Positions 1 through 7,429 of a stretch of DNA of 33,119 bases are shown piece by piece. The DNA is from Bacteroidales bacterium. Its GTDB lineage: Bacteria; Bacteroidota; Bacteroidia; Bacteroidales; UBA932. The position numbers were made by a program, and so were the translations under genes. Every line of letters starts with the position of its first letter. The first letter of the stretch is position 1. The notes beneath the pieces are model-generated. The model saw nothing but the letters and a program-made list of their open reading frames with translations, did no database searches and was not told the origin of the DNA. The DNA is taken from contig JAFPGC010000048.1 in assembly GCA_017423025.1 (NCBI GenBank), positions 1-33,119 on the forward strand, in the 5' to 3' direction.

Positions 1-488
1 ATCCCTGCCCCTGCGGGTATTACGGAGAAGGGGACCGCTGCACCTGCACGGTGGGCCAGCGCCTGGGTTACCTCTCGAAATTATCAGGCCCCTTGATGGA
101 TCGCATTGATATTCAGCTGGTTGTCAAAAGTGTCGAAACTTCTGCGCTGGTGCGGGGCGGGAAGGGAGAGCCCTCGGCCGCCATTGCCGAAAGGGTACAA
201 CGGGCGCGGGAAATCCAGCAGAAACGCTTTGCCGGAAGCGGCATTTTCACCAATGCCGAGATGTCCTCCAAACAGCTGGAGGCCTTCTGCCCCCTGGACG
301 AACCCTGCAAGGAGCTGCTGGAGAGGCTTATCGACAAGATGGGCCTCAGTGCCCGTGCCTACACGCGCATCATCAAGATAGCCCGCACCATCGCCGACCT
401 CTCAGGAAGCCCCGACATCGGCCCCGCCCATCTGGCCGAAGCCGCCAGCTACCGCTTCCTGGACCGAAGGAATATTATGGATTTGTAG
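1..488 (+). CDS. ComM/YifB-family Mg-chelatase-like AAA+ ATPase, 3' part
   Basis: This is the C-terminal part of a gene whose 5' end lies outside the window. The frame is open from base 3, and bases 1-2 finish the preceding codon. The first residues, PCPCGYYGEGDRCTCT, match the conserved cysteine-rich segment of the YifB/ComM family (usually N-PCPCG followed by a second Cys cluster). The next part, LSGPLMDRIDIQL, is the family's arginine-finger region. The C-terminal Mg_chelatase_C helical domain follows (SARAYTRIIKIARTIADL). ComM is a hexameric helicase that promotes branch migration during natural transformation; whether this protein does so here is inference from the family. A GTG at 51 could be mistaken for a start, but homology continues upstream of it. 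The gene ends one base before the -7 box of tsaE. Confidence 0.9.
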   Translation, partial: PCPCGYYGEGDRCTCTVGQRLGYLSKLSGPLMDRIDIQLVVKSVETSALVRGGKGEPSAAIAERVQRAREIQQKRFAGSGIFTNAEMSSKQLEAFCPLDEPCKELLERLIDKMGLSARAYTRIIKIARTIADLSGSPDIGPAHLAEAASYRFLDRRNIMDL

Positions 489-496
489 TATCTTTG
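489..496 (+). promoter_or_regulatory. -7 box for tsaE
   Basis: TATCTTTG matches the Bacteroidota -7 consensus TAnnTTTG exactly and begins one base after the comM-like stop codon. Only four bases (CAAC) separate it from the tsaE ATG. With the last G at -7, transcription would start at about 503, inside the start codon, so a leaderless or near-leaderless mRNA is predicted. No TTTG -33 element is visible 19-20 bases upstream. Confidence 0.6.
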
Positions 497-500
497 CAAC

Positions 501-926
501 ATGAAGCATGAAATCGTTATCAAAGGTCTGGAGGACCTGGACAGGGCTGCGGAGGCGTTCCTGAAAGAGATTGGGGACCATACGCTGGTAGCGTTCTATG
601 CGCCGATGGGAGCAGGAAAAACCACTTTTACCACCGCCATCTGCAAGGCTCTTGGCGTGGAAGAAGACGCCATCAGTTCACCCACCTTTGCCATTGTGAA
701 CGAGTACCGTGGCGGCAATGGGCGGCCCATCTTTCATTTTGATTTCTATCGCATTGACAAACCGGCCGAGGCGTTGGACATCGGCCTGTACGACTATCTG
801 GATTCCGGGGAACTTTGCCTGATGGAATGGCCGGAGAATGTGGAAGACCTGCTGCCGGAGGAAACCCTGAAGGTGCAGATTCGCGTTCAGGCCGACAATT
901 CCCGCATTCTGAGCTGGGAGGACTAG
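501..926 (+). CDS. tsaE: tRNA threonylcarbamoyladenosine biosynthesis ATPase TsaE
   Basis: This 141-residue protein belongs to the TsaE/YjeE family, the P-loop ATPase that works with TsaB and TsaD in placing threonylcarbamoyl on A37 of ANN-decoding tRNAs in the cytoplasm. The Walker A motif GAGKTT lies around residues 38-43. Family motifs SSPTFAIVNEY (about 59-69), FHFDFYRI (about 78-85) and the LMEWPE segment (about 107-112) are all present. Length is normal for the family, and about 35 residues precede the P-loop, which supports the ATG at 501. The start codon directly follows a -7 promoter box. At its 3' end the gene converges on the GH30 gene: the two stop codons share the bases CTAG (923-926), leaving no room for a terminator between them. 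Confidence 0.95.
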   Translation: MKHEIVIKGLEDLDRAAEAFLKEIGDHTLVAFYAPMGAGKTTFTTAICKALGVEEDAISSPTFAIVNEYRGGNGRPIFHFDFYRIDKPAEALDIGLYDYLDSGELCLMEWPENVEDLLPEETLKVQIRVQADNSRILSWED

Positions 927-2401
927 TCCTTCCAAAGCACTGACTGAATAGCTTTGGCAGGCACTTTCAAAGGCACGGAATTCTTCCCGCTGATTACATT
1001 CACCATGACTTCGGAGGTTCCTTCGTTCAAAAGGAGAAGGGCCTGACTGCCATCGGGATTCACGTACCACTGATAGGCGAGACCTGCTGTCTGGAAACCC
1101 TTGGTCCCTACACGCACTGCACCGGGCTGCAGAACCTTGGAACAATGGGCCAGGTTGTAATAATGGGAGTTTCTGGTAATGGTTTTGTGATCCTGGGCCG
1201 ACAGGGTAACCGCACCGTAGCAGGTACTGCAGCCACCAGGACGAAAAGGCTTGTTCTCGCTGTCCAGCATCAAGTTCCAAAGCGTGACGCCCTTGCCGAA
1301 ACGGCCCAGCGTACCCAGGAAAATGTCTCGGAAATCATTGATAAGGCAGCCCTCGAAGGTATAATTCCATTCGCCGATGGATGCCTCCGTGAAATAGATT
1401 TCTTTCTCCGGGAAACGGGAGTGGATTCCCTCCAGCACCGTCACGCTGCCCCCGTAGTTATGCCAGGCAGACCCGGCTACGTACTGTGACGCTTCCTCGT
1501 CTTCCAGGATGTGAACCGGATAGTCTTTCTGGGAAAGAATGCCGTCATAGTTGTAATTATGGTCGAAAAGGAGGATCTTGGTTTGGATGCCGGCCGCCCG
1601 GAAGGAAGACCCTATGGCCTGCTTGATGAAATCCAACTGGTCTTCCCAAGGCATATACAGTGACATGGAATTCCCCCTGTTCAGCGGCTCATTCTGTAAG
1701 GTGACGGCATAAATGGGATAGCTCCGGCTCTCCATCTCCTGAATCCACCGGACAAAGTAGGAAGCATAGTCCTGATAGTGGAGCGGATTCAATCGGCCTC
1801 CGGTCCAACTGTCGTAAGGAATGGTTTTTCCGTCTTCCGACATCTTCATCCACCTGGGACAGCTCCAGGGAGAGCCGATGATCTTCACCGACGGGTTAAT
1901 CTGGAGAATCTGGTCCAGGATGGGGAACAGATATTGGCTGTCCGACGTATGCACCGCAAAGTTCTCCATTCCAGGCTTGTCGCACCAGGTAAACTCATCC
2001 AGCGAGAAGTCCGACCCGCCTATGCATACCCGGATCAAGGACAAGCCCAGTCCTTCCTCACGGCTGAAGATCTCCTTCAGGAAGGCCGTGCGGTCTGCTT
2101 CCGGCATCTGCAGCAGGTTGTAGCAACTGGCCTGGGTTATGGCTACTCCAAACCCGTCTACAGCCTGGAAGGAATCTCCTGTTCGCTCCACTTTGTAGAA
2201 GTTCACTTCTTCGGCTTTTCCAAGATTCACGGTAGTGCTGGAGAATCGGGACCCGGTGGTAGTGGTAGTATATACCATGGCCTGTTTTACCTCAACAGGA
2301 GGGGTGGGCGGCTGGGGCCGGGGTTCGGGATCCGGTTTAGAACCGGAACAGCATAACAGCACGGCGGCAAAGGCAGGATATAGCAAATGGATGGATTTCA
2401 T
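923..2401 (-). CDS. GH30-family glucanase lipoprotein, last gene of the PUL
   Basis: This 492-residue protein is a clan-A retaining glycoside hydrolase of family GH30. The N-terminus is a lipoprotein signal with Cys17/Cys18, followed by a proline/acidic linker (about 19-40). The catalytic barrel starts near residue 75 with VDGFGVAIT, the typical GH30 opening. The acid/base is Glu238 in TLQNEP and the nucleophile is Glu339 in IYFTEASIGEW. SPWSCPRWMK (about 177-186) is also typical. A C-terminal beta-sandwich (about 420-492) completes the fold. Known Bacteroides GH30_3 members are endo-beta-1,6-glucanases acting on yeast beta-1,6-glucan or laminarin branches; the neighbouring GH16 and GH3 enzymes make that activity likely here, but subfamily is inferred. 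It starts 3 bases after the CotH-like gene. A 7-bp hairpin (2331-2347) lies just after the signal-peptide codons. Confidence 0.88.
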   Translation of the reverse strand: MKSIHLLYPAFAAVLLCCSGSKPDPEPRPQPPTPPVEVKQAMVYTTTTTGSRFSSTTVNLGKAEEVNFYKVERTGDSFQAVDGFGVAITQASCYNLLQMPEADRTAFLKEIFSREEGLGLSLIRVCIGGSDFSLDEFTWCDKPGMENFAVHTSDSQYLFPILDQILQINPSVKIIGSPWSCPRWMKMSEDGKTIPYDSWTGGRLNPLHYQDYASYFVRWIQEMESRSYPIYAVTLQNEPLNRGNSMSLYMPWEDQLDFIKQAIGSSFRAAGIQTKILLFDHNYNYDGILSQKDYPVHILEDEEASQYVAGSAWHNYGGSVTVLEGIHSRFPEKEIYFTEASIGEWNYTFEGCLINDFRDIFLGTLGRFGKGVTLWNLMLDSENKPFRPGGCSTCYGAVTLSAQDHKTITRNSHYYNLAHCSKVLQPGAVRVGTKGFQTAGLAYQWYVNPDGSQALLLLNEGTSEVMVNVISGKNSVPLKVPAKAIQSVLWKD

Positions 2402-2404
2402 ACA

Positions 2405-4042
2405 TCAAAGGGTGTTGGCAATGACGGAAAGTCTTTCTTCAAAAATAGCGATCAGACGGTCTACGGCGTCGTCGAAACTCATGGCCTCGTCGCCGTTCAC
2501 AATTTGGCCGCCGTTCATGGACGCATCCAGGACGGGGTTCCACATTTTGAAATTCAGCGTGGCCGACGGCCGGAGTTGTTCACGAGTCTCCTCCATATAG
2601 GCCGGGATGGTCTGCAACAAGGGTAACAGTTCGCGGAAACGCGACCGGGCTTTCTCCCGGAAAGAAGGGTCTTCGAACAAACGGTCATACCAGATGGATT
2701 TCAAGTTAATGAGTCCGGTCTGCGCATGAGGAGAGGTTTTGTAAGAGAGAATCCCCCAGTCAAAGTCCCAGCAAGGACCAGCCTTGAGCTTTCCTCCCCG
2801 GTCTTTGTGGAAAAACACGCTGCCGGGGTTGCCCAACTCGTGGTTCCCCATCACTTCGAACACCAGCCAGTAGTCTATGAATGAATCCACATCCAGGTAT
2901 GCCGCATAGCCCTTTTCCGGATCTGCAAAACCCGCTCCGTAGAGGGCTCCTGCAGCCATGGAAATGAATCCCTGGATATAACTCAACTGTGACGGCGTCA
3001 GGTCATCCGGGTCGGGATATTTGACCCCGAAGGGAATGGAAGCCTCAAAACCGGCCTGGTAACCGTGCCCGTGAGGGTCTTTCCACTGCACCTCATTGTC
3101 ATAGTGGAAATCCAGTTCCAGCAGATAGCCTCCCGTCAGCGCTTCTCCTTCATTGTCTTCCGGAGTCATTTCCGTGACGGGCACCCGGTTCTTGTCCACC
3201 CGGACCTGTTCGATGAGCAGATAATTACCCACATGCTTCCCGTTCAGGACCAGCTCTATGCTCCGGCAACGGGGGGTCCAGTCCAAACCGGTCATGGATG
3301 CTACTCTCATGGATACCAGGTTGCGCATAAGGGTGCGGTCCATGAAATTGGCCAGCAAAACCCAGCGTTTGTGTTTGGGCATCCCCAGGAGGGACTCCTT
3401 CTTGTCCAACTTGATGAGATAGGGCTTCTTGGGCCACTCCCAGGTGGTATTTCCCCGGCCCCGGACGGAACACACCGTCTCTCCCAACCGCTCGAGGGGA
3501 TCTTCGCTACGGATGGAAAAGACCGCCGGAACATAGTCTTCCTTGGATACAATAGATGCCGCCTGATCCGTATCCAGGTACATCACGGGAAGGCCGGTGT
3601 TCAAAACCACGCCGTGGGTTCCGGCATTCTCCCCTTTCACCACGAACGCCTGGGAAAAGACATACGCGTCCTTCCCGGCTTCCGGACGGATTCCCAGCCG
3701 GAGCTCCAGATTGTACTCATTGTCCCCACCCTTGTCGGACAAAAGGGCCGAATAGGTCCCCTGCTCCGCCTCTGGGCGCACATCGGAAAGGCGTACCTCC
3801 GTAGGCGTTCCGGGGGAAAGGGTGAATAGCACCACTCCTTCCGTGAGACTGAAGGAAAAATCGGGGGCTTCCACGGAGAAATGGATGCGGGCCGATCCTC
3901 CCTGCGGCAAAACCACCCGGGACTCCTGGACCGACACGCTTGTGAGCACGGCGGCAGGCGGCGACGGCACAATCGTCTCCTTCTTGCAGGAACAAACTGC
4001 AAGAAGGAGGACCATTGTGACGGCTACCTGACGTAGCATCAT
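2405..4042 (-). CDS. CotH-kinase-family lipoprotein in the PUL
   Basis: This 545-residue exported protein carries a CotH domain. A lipoprotein signal ends near Cys17/Cys19. An N-terminal beta-sandwich (about 30-140) precedes the CotH region (about 150-440). Family signatures are VRGRGNTTWEWPKKPY (193-208), KRWVLLANFMDRTLMRN (225-241), NGKHVGNYLLIEQVR (267-281) and GPCWDFDWG (422-430), whose Asp426 and Asp428 are the likely metal/ATP-binding acids. CotH proteins of Bacillus spores and Rhizopus are secretory-pathway protein kinases; CotH genes recur in Bacteroidota glycan loci and cellulosomal systems, where their role is not settled. The gene sits between GH3 (9-base gap) and GH30 (3-base gap), so it is co-expressed with the glucanases. 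A perfect 13-bp hairpin lies in its signal-peptide codons (3977-4009). Kinase activity is not demonstrated by sequence. Confidence 0.85.
   Translation of the reverse strand: MMLRQVAVTMVLLLAVCSCKKETIVPSPPAAVLTSVSVQESRVVLPQGGSARIHFSVEAPDFSFSLTEGVVLFTLSPGTPTEVRLSDVRPEAEQGTYSALLSDKGGDNEYNLELRLGIRPEAGKDAYVFSQAFVVKGENAGTHGVVLNTGLPVMYLDTDQAASIVSKEDYVPAVFSIRSEDPLERLGETVCSVRGRGNTTWEWPKKPYLIKLDKKESLLGMPKHKRWVLLANFMDRTLMRNLVSMRVASMTGLDWTPRCRSIELVLNGKHVGNYLLIEQVRVDKNRVPVTEMTPEDNEGEALTGGYLLELDFHYDNEVQWKDPHGHGYQAGFEASIPFGVKYPDPDDLTPSQLSYIQGFISMAAGALYGAGFADPEKGYAAYLDVDSFIDYWLVFEVMGNHELGNPGSVFFHKDRGGKLKAGPCWDFDWGILSYKTSPHAQTGLINLKSIWYDRLFEDPSFREKARSRFRELLPLLQTIPAYMEETREQLRPSATLNFKMWNPVLDASMNGGQIVNGDEAMSFDDAVDRLIAIFEERLSVIANTL
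3977..4009 (-). repeat. Perfect 13-bp hairpin inside the 5' end of the cotH-like gene
   Basis: CTCCTTCTTGCAG (3977-3989) and CTGCAAGAAGGAG (3997-4009) are exact reverse complements separated by 7 bases. On the mRNA the hairpin begins about 33 bases after the A of the start codon, in the signal-peptide codons, with loop UUUGUUC. A similar structure sits at the same place in the GH16 gene. Regulation by attenuation, RNA processing or translational pausing is inference. Confidence 0.75.
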
Positions 4043-4051
4043 CTAACCAAA

Positions 4052-6292
4052 CTATTTTACACTAAACGTTAGGGGCTCTCCAGAAGCGCTGTCTCCGGCC
4101 ACCCATAATTGGAATTCGCCGGTTTCAACCTTCTTGGTCCCGTCCAGGCCCCAAAATGCCAGTTCCTGAACGGGAATCTGAAGGGTGACAATGCGGTTTT
4201 CGCCGGGGTTCAGCTCTACTCTTTCAAAGCATTTGAGCTCTTTGACAGGGCGGGTAAGGGAACCAACCAAATCCCTTACATACACCTGTACAACCTCGGT
4301 TCCTCTGCACTCACCAGTGTTGGCAAGCGTAAAGGAAACCGCAATCTGGTCTTCTTTGCCGTATTCCTTTTTATCCAGTGACACGTTGGAATACTCAAAG
4401 GTCGTATAGCTGAGACCATATCCGAAGGGGAACAGCGGATAGGCGCCATAATCCAGATAGTAGGACGTATTGCCCAGCGACGTCTGCCCGGCTTCCAGGT
4501 CAATGTCGGCCAGCAGGGTTTCGCCCTGGTAAGGCCTTCCCGTCATGTTGTGGTTGTAGTACAGGGGAGCCTGTCCCACCGTGCGGAGGAAGGTGATGGG
4601 CGTTTTGCCGGAAGGGTTGACCTCACCGGTGAGGAGGTTGGCCAGGGCCGGACCACCCATGGTTCCGGGATGGAAGGAATACAACACGGCATCGCAATTG
4701 GGAAGGTCGCGCTCGATGGTGAGCGGGCGGCCGGCCAGGATGGTGGCCACGACGGGCTTGCCGGTAGCCTTGAGGGCGGCCAGCAGCTCACTTTGGGAGC
4801 CGATGAGGTTGAGGTCGGCCAGACAATGGGCCTCACCGGAGAGGATGGATTCCTCGCCCAGGAAGGCCAGGATCACATCGGCCCCGCGGGCGGCAGACAC
4901 AACGTCGTCAAAACGGTCCCTCTTTTCGCGGCTGAAGCGCAGACCGGGGACATAAGTCACCTGGCCGGGGAAACGCTCCTGCAGGGCCTTCAGAGGGGTA
5001 ATCGTATGCTCTTTCTGGCCGTCGAAGCACCAGGTTCCCAGCTGATCCCAGGGGGCATCGGCCATGGGCCCGGTGACCAGGATACGGCTTTGTCCCTTCA
5101 GCGGAAGGATGCCGTTGTTCTTGAGGAGGATGGCCGATTCTTCAGCGGCCTTCTGCGCGGCAGCCAGGTGCGTAGGGGCATACTGGACAGCCTTCGCCGC
5201 CTCAACGTCCACGTACGGATGCTCGAACAGGCCCAGCATGATCTTGACGCGGAGGATGTTGCGGACAGCGTTGTCAATGGTCTTCTCCTTGACGGCCCCG
5301 CTCCTGACCAGTTCTTCCAGATGGGAAAGGAAGCCGTAGGTCATCATATCCATGTCCACGCCTGCGTTTGCAGCCTTTTCGGCCACATCCTTGCGGTCTT
5401 CACCGAAGCCGTGGTTGATCATTTCTCCCATGGAGTTCCAGTCGGTCACAACCAGGCCGTCGAAGCCCCATTCTCCGCGAAGGATGTCCTTAACTACGAA
5501 AGTATTACCCGTAGAAGGGACGCCGTCGTTGTCGTTGAAGGAGGTCATCAGCGTCATGGCTCCGGCCTTGATGGCGGCCTCGAACGGAGGCAGGTAGAAG
5601 TTGCGCAGCTGGCGCTCCGTAAGGAAGGTGCTGTTGTAGTCCCTTCCGCCTTCTGCGGCACCGTAGCCCACGAAATGCTTCACACAGGCAGCCATGGAGG
5701 TGGTATCGGCCTTACGCCCCTGGTAACCGTATACCATGGCTTCGGCCATGCGGGTGTCCAGATAGGTGTCTTCTCCGCTGCCCTCGGCGATGCGGCCCCA
5801 ACGGGGGTCGCGGGCAATGTCCAGCATGGGCGAGAACGTCCAGCGCACGCCCTGTGCCGTGGCTTCCAAGGCAGCTATGCGGGCTCCCTCCTCTACAAGG
5901 GCGGGGTCAAACGTAGCGGCCAGACCCAGCGGAATGGGGAAAATGGTATGGAAACCGTGAATGACGTCGCGGCCCACCAGCAGCGGAATTCCCAGGCGGG
6001 TTTCTTCCACCGACAGACGTTGGAATTCGTTGATTTTCACGGGATCCACCTCGTTGAGAATAGAACCCACCTGGCCTTTGCGGATGGCGTCGGCGTAGTT
6101 GGATACGTCTCCTCCGGCCGAGACCTGATTCATCTGGCCGATTTTCTCTGCCAGAGTCATCTTTCCCAGCAAGGCTTCCACACGGGCTTCCACGGTCTCA
6201 TCGGCCCCGATGGTGCCGGCCTTTTTTTGCCCAGTACAGGCAAGGGCAAGCACCACGACAGCCGATAAGGATAGGTATTTAATACAATTCAT
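4052..6292 (-). CDS. GH3 beta-glucosidase, BglX type, lipoprotein
   Basis: This 746-residue enzyme has the full BglX-like architecture. A lipoprotein signal (Cys19) is followed by the TIM-barrel domain (about 35-370), the alpha/beta-sandwich domain (about 385-610) and a fibronectin-III-like C-terminal domain (about 650-740). KHFVGYGAAEGGRDYN (205-220) is a GH3 substrate-loop motif. The nucleophile is Asp284 in VVTDWNSMG. The acid/base is likely in FLGEESILSGEAH, with Glu487 the best candidate. GH3 members of this type release glucose from the non-reducing end of short beta-1,3, beta-1,6 or beta-1,4 gluco-oligosaccharides, here presumably products of GH16 and GH30. Length is normal (E. coli BglX has 765 residues). 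Gaps are 3 bases after GH16 and 9 bases before the cotH-like gene. The gene has almost no TTA, CTA or TCA codons. Confidence 0.94.
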   Translation of the reverse strand: MNCIKYLSLSAVVVLALACTGQKKAGTIGADETVEARVEALLGKMTLAEKIGQMNQVSAGGDVSNYADAIRKGQVGSILNEVDPVKINEFQRLSVEETRLGIPLLVGRDVIHGFHTIFPIPLGLAATFDPALVEEGARIAALEATAQGVRWTFSPMLDIARDPRWGRIAEGSGEDTYLDTRMAEAMVYGYQGRKADTTSMAACVKHFVGYGAAEGGRDYNSTFLTERQLRNFYLPPFEAAIKAGAMTLMTSFNDNDGVPSTGNTFVVKDILRGEWGFDGLVVTDWNSMGEMINHGFGEDRKDVAEKAANAGVDMDMMTYGFLSHLEELVRSGAVKEKTIDNAVRNILRVKIMLGLFEHPYVDVEAAKAVQYAPTHLAAAQKAAEESAILLKNNGILPLKGQSRILVTGPMADAPWDQLGTWCFDGQKEHTITPLKALQERFPGQVTYVPGLRFSREKRDRFDDVVSAARGADVILAFLGEESILSGEAHCLADLNLIGSQSELLAALKATGKPVVATILAGRPLTIERDLPNCDAVLYSFHPGTMGGPALANLLTGEVNPSGKTPITFLRTVGQAPLYYNHNMTGRPYQGETLLADIDLEAGQTSLGNTSYYLDYGAYPLFPFGYGLSYTTFEYSNVSLDKKEYGKEDQIAVSFTLANTGECRGTEVVQVYVRDLVGSLTRPVKELKCFERVELNPGENRIVTLQIPVQELAFWGLDGTKKVETGEFQLWVAGDSASGEPLTFSVK

Positions 6293-6295
6293 TGC

Positions 6296-7429
6296 TTATT
6301 GTTTCTTAAATGCGCGCACGTACGCTACTTTCATGGTACAAGGGAGGGCCGATTCATCCACGCCCTGGCTTCCGCCCCAGTCTCCACCCCAGGCCAGATT
6401 CAGGATGAGGTAGAAGTTCTTGTTGAAGGGCCAGGTGTCGTCGTTGCCCGTATTGTCGTTGGCAAAGGTGAAATGCAGCTTGCGGTCTACATAGAACTTG
6501 AGGGCGTCCGGCGTCCATTCCAGCGCATAGATATGATATCCGTCCTCGGCACCGGCCGTGAGTTGCTCGTGGGTTTTCTGGGTGCCGATGGCATGGTAAT
6601 ACTTCATGCAGTGGATGGAGGAGGAGGTGTAGTTGGGGTGGTAGCCCACCTCTTCCAAGATATCTATCTCACCACAACCCGGCCACCCGCGGCTGAAGTC
6701 GTCGGGCATCATCCAGAAAGCAGGCCAGGTGCCTTTTCCCTTGGGAAGCCAGATGGCGGCTTCCATATAGCCGTACGTCCAGGATTTCTTGGAATACATA
6801 CGGGCCGATATGATGTCCTTCCCTTCCTTGATGGCACGGATGTTAAGGACGCCGTCCTCGATAAAGGCGGTGCGGACACCGTTCCGGCCGCCGGCCACAT
6901 AGGTTTGCAGTTCGTTGTTCACCCAGCCGGCAGGCTTGCTCTCAAAGCGCCACTTGTTGGCATCGGGCATGCTGCCGTTCTCCTGTTCGAATTCGTCGTT
7001 CCAGTCCAGCACGTAGCCTTGGGGAACCACCATCTCGTCGGGAGCAACCGGATCTACGGGTTTCTCCTTTCCGGTCTGCGTCACCGCCACGGCAAGGGTT
7101 TTTCCGTCATAGCGGAAAGTGATGGTGTTGTTGCGGGTGTCGTAGGTTTTGTTCTCGTCCACCTTGACCGTCACCGTCGACGTTCCGCTGATGCCGCCCG
7201 ACGGGGACACGTGGCACCATTCCTTGTCCTCGGCCGATACACCCCAGTCACAATTGGATGTGACAGAGAGCGTTACTTCGTCCTTCGCATCTGTGAAAGA
7301 GAGGGTGGAGGCCGATACGGAAAGGGTGCCCACGGGGTCCGGCACCGGCGGCTTGGAGCCGCACGCACTGGTTAAAAGGGTTGCTGCACAAAGCAGCAGC
7401 AACCCTTTTCTAAGTTCACGAAAAGTCAT
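6296..7429 (-). CDS. BACON-GH16 laminarinase (endo-beta-1,3-glucanase) lipoprotein
   Basis: This 377-residue protein has three parts: a lipoprotein signal with Cys23 in TSACGS; a BACON domain (about 35-120, with CDWGVS, WCHVSP and ITFRYDGK); and a GH16 beta-jelly-roll catalytic domain (about 138-377). The catalytic motif is GEIDILEE: Glu254 nucleophile, Asp256 and Glu259 acid/base. The ExDxxE spacing is the bulged form found in laminarinases and related endo-beta-1,3 or mixed-linkage glucanases rather than agarase variants with altered surroundings. GTWPAFWMMP and SSSIHC are also typical. BACON domains are thought to place the enzyme away from the membrane or bind ligands. Its ATG overlaps the stop codon of the upstream gene (TAATG), which implies translational coupling. 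A perfect 14-bp hairpin (7374-7409) lies in the signal-peptide codons. Confidence 0.94.
   Translation of the reverse strand: MTFRELRKGLLLLCAATLLTSACGSKPPVPDPVGTLSVSASTLSFTDAKDEVTLSVTSNCDWGVSAEDKEWCHVSPSGGISGTSTVTVKVDENKTYDTRNNTITFRYDGKTLAVAVTQTGKEKPVDPVAPDEMVVPQGYVLDWNDEFEQENGSMPDANKWRFESKPAGWVNNELQTYVAGGRNGVRTAFIEDGVLNIRAIKEGKDIISARMYSKKSWTYGYMEAAIWLPKGKGTWPAFWMMPDDFSRGWPGCGEIDILEEVGYHPNYTSSSIHCMKYYHAIGTQKTHEQLTAGAEDGYHIYALEWTPDALKFYVDRKLHFTFANDNTGNDDTWPFNKNFYLILNLAWGGDWGGSQGVDESALPCTMKVAYVRAFKKQ
7374..7409 (-). repeat. Perfect 14-bp hairpin inside the 5' end of the GH16 gene
   Basis: AAAAGGGTTGCTGC (7374-7387) and GCAGCAACCCTTTT (7396-7409) are exact reverse complements with an 8-base loop. 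On the mRNA the structure begins about 20 bases after the start codon and ends in UUUU. It lies just past the junction between the glycan-binding gene and the first enzyme gene, where it could lower read-through or stabilise processed susCD mRNA. The function is inference. Confidence 0.8.

Noticed and set aside
4550-6268. 572-codon plus-strand frame opposite GH3
   Set aside because: Antisense shadow of a clear GH3 gene.
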